Source: Isoetes taiwanensis
Taxonomy: Eukaryota; Streptophyta; Lycopodiopsida; Isoetales; Isoetaceae
DNA: 64,000 bases
Direction of reading: 5' to 3'
NCBI GenBank assembly: GCA_021234155.1
Contig: JAJEKV010000064.1
Span: 4,154,001 to 4,218,000, forward strand
Of the stretch, positions 13,140-23,079 are shown in pieces; position 1 is the stretch's first letter; the number at the start of each line of letters is the position of its first letter. The notes below the pieces were generated by a model. The model searched no databases, was not told where the DNA came from, and was given only the letters and a program-made list of their open reading frames with translations. The position numbers were made by a program, and so were the translations under genes.

Positions 13140-14900
13140 GTGCCAGAAACCATAAAATTGGCCAAAAGTGCAGTTCACTCATTTACAACCATGGCATGGG
13201 GTGGGAACACAGCTTTCGTATTCGCATTTAAGGTAAGCTTTCCATGCCTCATGTTGTTTTTTTTTTTATTGGAGGAAAGGCTCATGTTGTCATTAATGCA
13301 AATGTTTAGGTTTCAGCAATCAGCCAAGTGCAACCCTGGAAAAGGTTTTTCAGGTTTATGCAACAACCAATGGACAAGAAAAAGACGTAAATTTTGATGA
13401 AGTTGCCGATCACTTTACCTCAGTTGGATTTTTTTACATCTCATAGTCCAGATATGAGTGCTCAAAAGCTTATAACAACTGAATTGTGAGCGCTAATGTA
13501 TTTATGGATCCAAATGAGTCTGCCTGCTGCAAACGAAAGTTATATAGGGCTTTGTTGGAAGATTCATATTTCTTACACGAACAAACCTAAGATTTCCTAA
13601 ATAATGAAATCTTTTGAGTATCTCAATGACTGCTCCTAACTTCTTTGAGCTTTAGAAAAGATGCTTGTGTATGGGAGAGAACTTCTGGTGAAGTGTTGTG
13701 GTAACAGCAAAAATTTGACATGAAGACAATTGTTGACCCTGACAATGCTGTTTAGCTGGCAACAATAGACTTCCCAGTAAAGGTTGATAGTTCTTTTGCC
13801 ATGTGACTAAGCCAAGTATCACTTCGACATCCATTTTGGCAGTATATTGGCACTCCTATCTCGAAAGAAGTATTTTGGCTTAATAAGTTCTTCACAGATA
13901 TAGAGCTTCACCGAAATAAATGCTTCCTTCATTCCCATTACGTTGGAGAGAAGGCGCGGATTGGACTCATGAATTTGTAATACATTTCTAGATAAACCCA
14001 CTTGCCTGGCATAAAATAAAGAGCTGAGCTAATTGAGCTCGAGATATAGCAGAATAATCAGCGTTATGAAGCCAATTATATCCAATACAGGGGTGTTACA
14101 AATGCATATGATGAAATGAAAGGCTCACACTTGGTGTTTCTATTATGTGTACAAATAGTGTTCCTTAATCAGTTCTTAGTGCAATCTAGGTTTTCGTCAA
14201 ATTGCCAATGCTCAACGCATAACTTTGGATTCTTGTGCTAATTGCTTAGCATATGTTTCAACAATCACTACTCAATATTTGCATTTTTTATGGTTCAAAA
14301 TCTTGTTCTATTGGCATTTGGAGCTAAAGATTATAAAGAGACATTCAGCTTTTTGAATAAAGTGCTCATCCAGCTATCTTGACATTGAAATTTCTGTGTT
14401 GCTTCCAAAAACAATTCTTTCTCACAATTTGTCAAGGTTTCATGTCCTTTATCAATGTGTCACTGTGGTGCATGCAGATATAGCTAGGGGACTTTGGGAT
14501 TTTAGTAGGGGACTTTGGGATTTTAGTTAGATACAGATTTAGTGTATTCAAAGCTGTGGCGGTTAACTTTCTCTCTGCTTTGGTGGCACTGGCTGGAATT
14601 GCATTGGTACTTTTGCCTCTTACCAGATATTTAGCTGAGGCGTTGACACGTTTTTTCTTTTGTTGATTAAATAGGCTCTTTTCATTGGTGGAACTTCTGG
14701 CCACTCATCTATGATTGAGGTCATTCTTTAAACTTTGCTTAAAATAAGTGAAAGAATAAAGAACTACTCAACTTTACAAGTCCATTTTTTGACCGTTCTA
14801 TGCTTCACAGGGCTTTACAGCAGGTGGATTCATATACATTTCTATTGCTAGTGTGCTACTTGAAATGCACCAGCAAGATAATTCGTTAAAAAGTGCAGTG
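13140..14900 (+). pseudogene. IAR1/ZIP7-type zinc transporter, partly decayed
   Basis: ZIP-family (SLC39A7/KE4, Arabidopsis IAR1) membrane transporter remnant. Three downstream exons are clean and in phase: 14537-14606 (VFKAVAVNFLSALVALAGIA, a membrane segment), 14675-14719 (GGTSGHSSMIE) and 14811-14900 (GFTAGGFIYISIASVLLEM), closely following the IAR1 C-terminal half. Upstream the signature segments are broken: VHSFTTMAWG at 13173-13202 stands where HNFTDGMALG is expected, with a base missing, and LPQLDFFTSHSPDM near 13405-13456 stands where HELPQEIGDFGILVHSG is expected, with a gap. The metal-binding His and Glu of the second motif are lost. No terminal exon is found after 14900. Family assignment is good; whether a repaired isoform is expressed cannot be told. 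Confidence 0.6.
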
Positions 14901-16140
14901 GTTTAGCTACTGTCATTGGGCACGACCATTTTTATTGGCATATGCATTTCGATACTTGAATGATAATGATTTGTGGCCAGCTCCAGTGTTATTGATATAA
15001 TATTTCCAAATACAAAGTCCATGGATTTCTCAGTTTCTAGTTCAGCCTTTATTGAAGTAGACACACAATGGAAAGAGGACCAAGGAAGCATGAACTAAAT
15101 ATTATACGGATGTTATGCAGTTTGCTTGGCTTAATACCACAACAACTTGCAAATCCTTGCTTCGAGCTTCAGGATAAGGTTTATATAAAGCTATAGAGTA
15201 TGGTCTTTTCCAATAAAGTTTCCTTTTATTGCGATCCATTTGCACGTTAGTCTTTTCCATAGCTCTGTCTTCTCAGAAACTTTGGAAATGGTTGTCATAT
15301 GTTATGTATGATGGAAATGCTATATTATGCTGAGATGAATTGGTTGTGAAATGCAACGTACATTAGAGTTGGCTTATCGAAACCCAAATGATGGTGCATA
15401 AAAGAAAAGTTGCTATTGTGCTATTGTAGATTGATCTACTTCTTATCTAGAAATTGTAATAGAACACTCTTCATTACTTTGTGGTATTGTACTTGCACTT
15501 TATGCTAGAGTAATCCATATAGGGCTCGCCTTGCATTATCTAGTTCTTCGCACTTTAGTCTCTCCATAGATGTGCATTATCATGATTATCAAATAACCAA
15601 AAGATGTTGGTCAACCCTCCAAAACCAGCTTAGGAATCCTTTGTGTAAGAAGCTACACCAAGTTCACCAAAACTAGAAAAGGATCCATCCAGATAACCAA
15701 TTCATGGTAGTTCACCACCCAATGGGGTCACTCGGTGCTAAGAACTGGCAAATTATGCAAGGCAGTAAGCAATGTATGATGTGTTATCTAGAAACCTCGC
15801 GCGTCATGTACCTCATGTCAAAACTTGCACCATATAGTCCACGAGACTTAAAAATAATACAAACTTATTCTTCCTTTCTAATCTCTATCACCTTTCATCG
15901 TATCCCCTGCCACCATCTTCCCTTGCCCCGAGCCTGCACTACTGCTAGTTTTTATGATCTTTATAGGTTGTTTGTCAACTTTCAATTCTGACCATTGATC
16001 TGGCAGATATTCCGTGTTTTATGCCAGATCAAAGGCCATTATATTTTTGATCAGAAATCTCTTGGCCACTTTCAATGGTGCAAAACCGACTAAAGGTGCA
16101 ATATTTTGAGAAATGGAAAATAGAGACAGCCTTTGAGTCA
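14901..16140. other. No gene recognised
   Basis: AT-rich spacer between two host-gene relics. An open frame at 15704-15991 (+, 95 codons) has no recognisable motif. A short open segment after a CAG at 15120 could be a relic last exon of the transporter but does not match its usual end. Confidence 0.35.
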
Positions 16141-16147
16141 AAGAAAA

Positions 16148-16660
16148 TCGGAAGGACTACCGGCCTGCATCATCTGCAGACAATAAACTTGGCTCTGAAG
16201 GAGTGGCATATAGTCTCAGGGCAATTGACAACGCAGATTCAAATTTTGAATATCTAAAGGCTCCGGCATATCATTTGTATGGACTTTGTTTGAGATTTCA
16301 TCGAAGATTTGCATTGTCAATTGCTGAAAGAATGAAGCTATATGAGGAGACTCTGCATGCACTGCAAAAAGCAAATCGTCTAGAAAAGGATGATCCACAA
16401 ATTATCATGGACCTCGGATTGGAATATGGGGATGAAGGAAACTTCAATGTGGCCCTTTAACTGTGCAAAGAAAAGGCATTTGGAGGCTGAGACAGTTGTA
16501 GATGCTGCTTGGATGAAACAGAGAAATGAGAGCAAGTGCTTCTCCTTCACACCAAAGCAAAGCTGCCCAGGGGAAATGATGCAGCTTCTTACGCTCATTC
16601 AAACTGCAGCCCAAGCCACAAGGGCCATAGACTCCTCTCGTAGCACAAGCCGGCTTCAAA
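16148..16660 (+). pseudogene. NPG1/TTC7-type TPR protein fragment
   Basis: A continuous frame to the TAA at 16459 encodes about 100 residues containing AYHLYGLCLRF, LYEETLHALQKANRLEKDD and PQIIMDLGLEYGDEGN, the TPR pattern of plant NPG1-like calmodulin-binding proteins (TTC7-related, partners of phosphatidylinositol 4-kinase). After the stop, the next expected segment appears in a different frame (LEAETVVDAAW) and then another (DETEK, LLLHTKAKLP), so two frameshifts and stops break it. No start, upstream exons or end are present. It is a gene fragment without function, probably a captured or processed partial copy. The rest of the parent gene is not in the window. Confidence 0.7.
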
Positions 16661-17114
16661 AAAGGACCTACAAGGGCTTCCATTCTACGAATCCAAACCA
16701 ATAGCTTCCATGCTACAAACCCACAGCCCCAAAGACTGCTGTCATCCAAGTCGGATATCAAAACCACGGAGCCAAAACCATGGCGACAGTTTCGGCATGG
16801 GAAGAGACAGTAGCTACGTCATGTCTGCTGTGCAAAAGCTCCCAAATCTGGCTTCGTCCCCTTCTATTTCCGGTGCTTCGAATGGCCCCCGAAACGAAGT
16901 TGGGCGTCCAACTGGGTTCGCTTGGGCGAACCCGCCGGATTCGCCCAGGCGAACCCGGTCGAAGACGTGGCGGGGCGGCCTGCTTACTTGGCATTGCTGC
17001 CGGGTTCGCCCAAGCGAACCCCTAACCCGGGTTTGGCACACGTGTGGCAGTGGTCGCTTCCCTGCCGGGTTCGCCTGGGCGAACCCGTAGGCGGGGTCGG
17101 GTGGCAGAACTGAG

Positions 17115-17400
17115 CAGTGGCGAAGAAATTGAACTCGAACAGGCTAAAACAAAGCACCAATTGGCGGACAATTTGAATGCCGAAGCTGCCAAAAAATAAG
17201 AACAGAGGTGAATGGACTATAGATTTACATGGATTGCATGCAGCAGAGGCTGTAGATGCAGTTTTTCAAAGATTATCACAGCTCGAATCTCTCATTTGGG
17301 CTCCTAATTCACATAAAAAACAAGGGTTTAATGACAAATTTCGGCAGCTTATTGTTATTACAGGTATTAATTGGAGCCAAATCTGGCTTCCAAATCCATT
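17115..17400 (+). pseudogene. Smr-domain protein fragment
   Basis: From about 17115 one frame reads EEIELEQAKTKHQLADNLNA then a stop; the adjacent frame continues with GEWTIDLHGLHAAEAVDAV and RQLIVITG. The D-L-H-G-L-H box and the later ITG segment are hallmarks of the Smr (MutS2 C-terminal) domain found in plant CUE/Smr and PPR-Smr proteins, a putative nuclease or nucleic-acid-binding fold. The preceding helix rich in Asn-Ala-Glu-Ala-Ala fits the usual lead-in. A frameshift and stop at about 17196, and loss of the G-x-G-x-H-S segment after ITG, make it a dead fragment. It lies exactly between the two palindrome-bearing inverted arms. Confidence 0.7.
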
Positions 17401-17631
17401 GCAACAGCACAAGCGCCCCTTGTAAATCTGAAGAAGAAGCTATGACCTGAAGAATCTGACCTTAAGAAGTCGATCCTCGTACCTCTGCTCAATCTACTTC
17501 TACTTCTGGATCCGAAAGTAGAGAATCAGGAAAAGAACATGAAAATATACAGCCAAGAACACAGCCAAATCAGAAAGTGCAGCGGCCTTCCTTTGTAGCG
17601 GCTTCCTCTGTGCCTTGAAGAAGCAGGGGCG

Positions 17632-17694
17632 GAGCGAATCCATCTGTTTCTAGAGCGAATCCATCTGCTTCTGGAGCGAATCCATCTGTTTCTA
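17632..17694. repeat. 21-bp minisatellite, three copies
   Basis: GAGCGAATCCATCTGYTTCT-type units start at 17632, 17653 and 17674. A related word, ccaaaccctgtttctg, is repeated near 17804 and 17819. Confidence 0.8.
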
Positions 17695-18502
17695 GGGCGT
17701 AGCAACAAGCAGCATATCAAGCAGAATACATCAGGATAGCATCATCGACCAATAGATATTCTGTCAAACCCTATTTCTAGCGCCGCTTGCTCACGATCTG
17801 ATCCAAACCCTGTTTCTGATCCAAACCCTGTTTCTGCGCCGCTTGCTCACGAAGCACTTTTCTCTTCAAACCCTAAGAACCCGTACTGCACTGCCTGACC
17901 CGGGGTTCGCCCAAGCGAACCCGGTAGAACCTCTGCCTGCGATCTGCCATGCCTGCCGCACATCTGCCATGCCTGCCACAAACCCGAGTTGGGGTTCGCC
18001 CAAGCGAACCCGGTAGGAATGCCACGCAGACCAGGTTCGCCGGCGACACTCCAGCCACGTCGTCCGCGGGTTCGCTTGGGCGAATCCGACGGGTTCGCCC
18101 AAGCGAATTTTTTGGGTTCGCCTGGGCGAACCCGATTGGTTTGCGAACTTGGTTTCGGGAGCCAATAAAGTGCGCGTTCTATTTCCATACCATACCCCAA
18201 AAAAGATAAAAAAAAAAATCCCCAAAAAAGAAACGACCCCCAAATGTAATTAAGCTGCTGAAACATGCACAAATATATGGTTTTACATACAATACGTGCC
18301 AGAAATCATAATCCCAGCCATGCGTGAAAGACCATCCCACAATACGAAACGAATTGTGCAAACATAATTCAAAATGTCACAAGGCCCCCAAAAAATAACT
18401 ATTATTAGTTTTTTACAATCGTTTTCACTTAAAACCACTATAATAAAATAAGGTTACTAAGTGGGTTAATGTGTTGAATAACCATGAACAATTTTCTAAC
18501 AC

Positions 18503-18582
18503 AGTTCACCATCATGGTTCTTTGTAGTAGTTCACCATCATGGTTCTTTATAGTAGTTCACCATCATGGTTCTTTATAGTAG
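18503..18582. repeat. 26-bp tandem repeat, three copies
   Basis: Units of the form agttcaccatcatggttctt are repeated three times head to tail with almost no divergence. No coding potential. Confidence 0.85.
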
Positions 18583-18650
18583 TCACCTTAGTTAGTTTAG
18601 TACCATGTTTTATTACTACACTTTGAGCCATGAACCACTAACTATTTGGG

Positions 18651-18744
18651 CTTTGATTGTGTGTGTAACTTAGAGTGGTTTATCAATGAAGCTCCTACTT
18701 TGATTGTGTGTGTAACTTAGAGTGGTTTATCAATGAAGCTCCTA
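18651..18744. repeat. 47-bp tandem duplication
   Basis: Two essentially identical 47-bp units beginning ctttgattgtgtgtg, at 18651-18697 and 18698-18744. The surrounding 18.16-19.33 kb is AT-rich and otherwise without recognisable features. Confidence 0.9.
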
Positions 18745-19338
18745 CATCTCTTCATGTGAACCAATAGTGTTTTATACAATAAAATGTCTAAACTTTTTAT
18801 CACTGAAGTCCTTGTGGTTTTTCATCAAGATGGTTATACTAAAACGATGTAAATGCTAATGGGCTTTTATTTAGACTAGTGATATTGGAAAAATGCAAAT
18901 GTAGTGGTTTAGCAACTTTATTAAGACATATTAAATTTAGGAACCATTGCCACCTTGGAAATATAAGTGACAGAATTTCTATTCAATTATTATAAGAAAT
19001 CAAAACCAACAATGATGTAAGCTTTTATAATAAAACATAACGTTTTCGCGTTAAAAGCATGGGCATTGATATTTGCAATATTATAATGTATCAACAAGTC
19101 CAAATGGCTCAGGGATTTGAACCCTGCTATTTCCATTAAGTCTAAACATGTAACCCGCACGAGATCTCACTAAAATCCTTTCAGATTTCATCCAAGATCA
19201 ATATAATTATCCAAAAGGAAATAATCACAATGTCCCCTAAGGCACACATACATGAATGAAAAAGTTTGGTCTAAGGGTTTCCATCATCATACTTTCCAGA
19301 TTATGAGCAAAGGTAAAGGCACTGAGCAATCATCTGCA

Positions 19339-19513
19339 CAATCTAGCATTAGCATAACACAATCTAGCATTAGCACCTACTAATTATCACTGCGGAATTC
19401 ACATTACTAACAACAAGAAACCTAGAATTTGCATAACACAACTAGCATTAGCATAACATGAAGGAAAACAAACCTACTAGTTATCACTGGAGAATTCATA
19501 TCACTAGCAACAA
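19339..19513. repeat. Diverged duplication, about 100-bp period
   Basis: A segment running from ctagcattagcataac through ttatcactg to caacaag occurs at about 19352-19414 and 19451-19513, with small indels. No gene is associated. Confidence 0.7.
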
Positions 19514-20830
19514 GGGAAGAGATTAAGAACCTGTGAAGCAGAAAAGAACATCATAGTTGGATTATGCAATCCTGGAAGGTGTTCCTGCAAAAATATCACT
19601 AATATCACTGTAAATAATCTGCAGCAATGCAAAAACAATAACCAAATCTTCCCAACTATATTTGAAGCTCCAACGTTGAACAACTTTGAACACTTCATAT
19701 TTCCAACTTATGGGAAGGATCTGATTGCTTAACTTTGCATGGGCTTCAGGAATCATCTGTGGATTAACAGTCACTTTTATTGGCAACTTTTAAGGGCCCC
19801 ACGGCCATGTTACAGTATCAACCCATCTCAAATACTATTTAAAGCAGAAAACTTCCTATCAAATATGCAGATATATAACCCGTGCAGACCTTTGAGCAAG
19901 GTTTCACATGACTCCTTGTACAAATTCTTGTAAGTAAAAATATATATTCAAAAATGTAGTTCAAAACTTGATAGTATAGAGAAAAAGAACCTACCTTAAA
20001 ATGAACAGAGCGATTGTACAGAGTCATTAGACCAGTAAAAAGTTTAATTTGCACTCTCCCTAATCTTGTACTCAGCAAAGTCGTAAAATTCTGGAACGTT
20101 GTCTCCATATCTCAAGGAAACCAAGGTCCTAAATGGCATTGCAATGAGGTAGTCAACATGCAGAAATCCATCAGTATTTAAACTCCGATGAAATTCATTA
20201 CACTGAAGCTGCAAACAGAGTAATTTCTAGAGAGATCTTGAGTGACAGATACTTTGAACCCAATATTTTTCTGGGTCGGATGTGCAGGCTTGCTCCAATT
20301 TCATAAATAATAAAGGTGGTATATAGTCATCTAACTTATCAAAGGTCCCGTGTGAACCATCCCTTCATCACAATCTATCAAAGCAATCTTTTATCTAAGT
20401 TACTTAGAAAGAAACAATAAAGTCAAGCACAGAATATATCAAAAGAAAACACACGGAAACATGTAAGAAACATACTCATATTTGCAGCAATATAGCCTAG
20501 AAGCACATCCTGCTGGTGCCAGTCATATACATATTCCACGAAAACATAACAAGAGTCCTTGAAGCAACTGTAGAAGAACGCACAACTAATGACATATCTC
20601 GACAAGGCAATCCGTGACCTAAATTTCTGATGCTTCTAGAATGCCGATTGATCTACATCACAGAAAATGAAAGGTAATATGCTTTACAAAAATAGAGAGC
20701 TTACCGGCCTTACCAAAAGAAATCTACTCCTTGCCAGTCACTCACCAAATAGCCGGAAAGTACGACAGAGGAGAGAGGAAAGGAGTGAAATGGCCGTGGT
20801 CTACTTTAGGGTTAGGATAATAACAATATA
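19500..20830 (-). other. Possible spliced minus-strand gene, unidentified
   Basis: Read on the minus strand there are a TATA box, a pyrimidine-rich leader and several exon-like blocks with splice sites. One block near 20605-20480 encodes YVFVEYVYDWHQQDVLLGYI. Another at 20208-19995, between TTTGCAG and AAGGTAGG, encodes RTLVSLRYGDNVPEFYDF in one frame and ends in VHFK before the donor in another. A third, near 19786-19580, encodes AHAKLSNQILPISWKYEVF. The frames do not join cleanly in my hands, so either I have missed exons or the gene is broken. I recognise no family. Transcript evidence would be needed. Confidence 0.3.
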
Positions 20831-20846
20831 GATTGAGATAATGGAC

Positions 20847-20854
20847 TTTTTATA
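20847..20854 (-). promoter_or_regulatory. TATA box for a minus-strand transcript
   Basis: On the minus strand GCTATAAAAAGTCC lies here, about 25-35 bp before a pyrimidine-rich stretch containing ACCCTAAAG and CTTTCCTCTCTCC, typical of plant leaders. It would serve the possible gene at 19.5-20.8 kb. Confidence 0.4.
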
Positions 20855-20899
20855 GCATTCGGGTTTATTGTGTCCCTGCAATTGTCAAATTTTTGAGGT

Positions 20900-21515
20900 A
20901 TTCAACTTAATACCTACTTCTTTGTGTATTCTACTTGTCGGATACATGTGATTTGAGAGTCCAATACCACTAAGAAATTGAACCCGCCACCGAGAGCCAA
21001 TAAAAAGCACCATAAGAAGTAGGCCAAAATAAAATAATGGTTGGATAACATGCACCCCAATTTAGTGGTAGAAGTTCGATTCTTTCCATCTCTACAATTT
21101 TCCTAAAGAGTCTTAGTGGAATGTTGTACCCAGTAAAGGACATTTGGGATGTATATCTATAGTACACGACTATACCTTAATACCATGGTGCTACAGCTCT
21201 CCAGTATGTCTATAATTTCACATAGTGCTTCCTTCTGCATTAACCATACTTTAAATTTGGTATTCGACTTGCCCAATACGTATAATTTGAGCACTCTAGA
21301 ATTGAACTTGAAATTGGGAGCCAATAGAAGCATCGTAAGACGTAGGCCATGATGAAATAATGGTTGGATAACATGCACCTCCATTCAGTGATAGAAGTTC
21401 AATTTCATCCATTTCTACAAATTCCCTAAATAGTCTTAGTGAAATTTTGTACCCAATAACATTTGGGATGTATATCTATAGGACAAAACCATATAACTTA
21501 ATAACATGGTGCTAA
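20900..21515. repeat. About 320-bp tandem duplication
   Basis: Two diverged units, about 20900-21215 and 21224-21515, share words such as aataatggttggataacatg and catttgggatgtatatctat in the same order. The start of a third unit (cattaaccatactttaa) appears at 21734, just after the SINE, so the SINE landed at a unit junction. Confidence 0.8.
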
Positions 21516-21650
21516 CGCCTGGGCCTGTGGTCTAGTGGTAACACACTAGCCTTAGCACATGCATGTCTCAAGTTTGAGACCGCTTCGAGTCGCACTATGT
21601 ATAGGCTTGTCCCATGGTCCATTGTAGGGTCCCCATGGACGTTAAAATAA

Positions 21651-21694
<44 letters not shown>
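21516..21694 (+). mobile_element. tRNA-derived SINE with (TATC)n tail
   Basis: A box A-like TGGTCTAGTGG at 21528-21538 and a box B-like AGTTTGAGACC at 21571-21581 have the spacing of an internal Pol III promoter. After a short body the element ends with CATGGACGTTAAAATA followed by ten to eleven TATC units (21651-21694). The last 60 bp before the tail closely resembles the 3' ends of the LINEs at 29.7, 30.4, 36.7 and 46.05 kb. No poly(A). Clear target-site duplication was not seen because the tail merges with the flank. Confidence 0.75.
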
Positions 21695-22590
21695 GTGAGT
21701 TTGTTTGTAATTCAACCTAGTCACTTCCTTTTGCATTAACCATACTTTAATCATGACATGGGAGAGAATAGTTGGTCAAGAAACTCTTACATTCTGCCAA
21801 TATTGCCATCAACTATAACTTCCAAGTATAACTTCCTTGTATGACTATCGCTAATAGACATTTTCTCGCAAGGATTTTATTATATGAAAATCTAAAAATA
21901 AAATCCATCAAAACAAAAAATAAAAATAAAAGAAATCATATGGGTAGTAGTGAAATCACATTCTCTAACCAGATGCACACATCTGGGAATGTATAAATAC
22001 CCACCAATCCCATGTTATTTAAAGTTCTTTACAATTATTACGTCGATTACCATGTGTTAGATGTATACTTTTGTATTATCCAAATTAATTGTCATTATGT
22101 AACCTTGATTCATACATCAAGGTATGTAATTATAATTTAGGCAAAAAATGAAATTTAGAGTTTGGTTTGTCACAATTCATGGGGTGACCATTTATAATTT
22201 TAATGAATCACTATGCTATGCACAAAAACCAGTAACTAGTTTTAATAAACCACTATATCACTGAAATTTACCATCAAAATTCATAACAAAAACCACCGTA
22301 AGTATTGACAAACCACTATTGCATGTCGCTTTTTACTGTCAAGTAAATTCATGCATAAAAAACCATGTATATAGTGGTTTTGGGATGATATCGTACTAGT
22401 TAAATATAGTAGTTCATTTTTGGGCTCCTTGTGTGTCACCCTTTAATTTTTTGGGAATGCTTTTGCAGCTACTGTTGCAGTAGAGAAACGGATTGGCTTT
22501 GTTCTTTTGGAGGATGGCTAGTGCAATGATTTTTATCTACCTCCTCTGACGTTGTGGAGCGGCATTTAGATATTAGGAATTTGGATTTGA
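21695..22590. other. AT-rich spacer
   Basis: No gene or transposon recognised. 22200-22400 contains repeated AAACCACT and AGTGGTTT words in both orientations, also seen at 18.4-18.9 kb, but without a clear element boundary. Confidence 0.4.
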
Positions 22591-22600
22591 AGGCCTGAGC

Positions 22601-23000
22601 ATTCTAGAACTTTTTAGAACTATCTAGAGTAGCCTATTTTGAGTTCTTGCAATTCTTCAAAAAAACTGCACTATTTTTAGACTGATGTGCTTTATCCATG
22701 AGCATGTAGAATATTCTAGAACTTTGTAGAACCATCTAGAACATCATATTTTGAACTTTTGCAAGTTTCAATAAACTTTTCTATTTTTATACTGAGGTGC
22801 TTACCCATGAGCATCTAGAACATTCCAGAATATTCTGTTTTGATTGTTTGAGAAGTTTCTAAAAATTGTCTATTTTTAGACTGGGATGTTTACTTTGAGC
22901 TTCTGGAACATTCCAAGACATTCTATTTTGGCTCTTTGCAAAGTTTCAAAAAAACTCTCTATTTTGGATTGAGATGGTTACCCATGGGCATCTAGACGAT
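22601..23000. repeat. Tandem array with heat-shock-element-like motifs
   Basis: Four diverged units of roughly 90-110 bp begin near 22601, 22708, 22817 and 22904, each with a TCTAGAACATTCYAGAA-type head, a middle TATTTT(A/G)A segment and an end like CCATGAGCATCT. At 22817-22836 the head reads aGAAcaTTCcaGAAtaTTCt, four perfectly alternating nGAAn units, the binding pattern of heat-shock factors. Units 1, 2 and 4 carry partial versions. Confidence 0.75.
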
Positions 23001-23079
23001 CCCAAAACATGGATGAGGGATGATGTGCTCTTTATCTCATAAGAAGTGTATATGCCTGATAATTGAGCTAGGTCAATAT

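Larger units (their letters stand above)
16884..18163. repeat. Inverted arms carrying nine 20-bp palindromes
   Basis: The left arm (about 16884-17092) and right arm (about 17900-18163) are inverted, diverged copies: both outer ends carry a CCCGAAAC(C/G)AAG word and inner parts align. Each arm is GC-rich and holds near-perfect palindromes of the form GGGTTCGC-nnnn-GCGAACCC: 16914-16933, 16937-16956, 17002-17021, 17067-17086 on the left; 17903-17922, 17992-18011, 18068-18087, 18091-18110, 18114-18133 on the right. The enclosed 0.8 kb contains an Smr-domain gene fragment and a 21-bp minisatellite. The structure resembles a non-autonomous element with long inverted termini that holds host sequence; no transposase or clear target duplication was seen. 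Confidence 0.75.

Noticed and set aside
16444-17113. Overlapping frames of 60-126 codons on both strands
   Set aside because: They arise from the GC-rich palindromes, which are open in many frames, and from the shifted NPG1-type relic.
16914-18133. Repeated palindromes suggest a CRISPR-like array
   Set aside because: Spacing is irregular, the repeats are in inverted arms, the host is a plant with spliced genes, and no cas-like gene exists.
19085-19140. Minus-strand T-arm-like AGCAGGGTTCAAATCCCTG
   Set aside because: No convincing box A or acceptor stem at tRNA spacing, so neither a tRNA gene nor a SINE is claimed.
18360-22440. Inverted AAACCACT/AGTGGTTT words at 18.4 and 22.4 kb as termini of a 4-kb DNA transposon
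   Set aside because: The words recur many times on both sides, no consistent inverted terminus can be drawn and no transposase is present.
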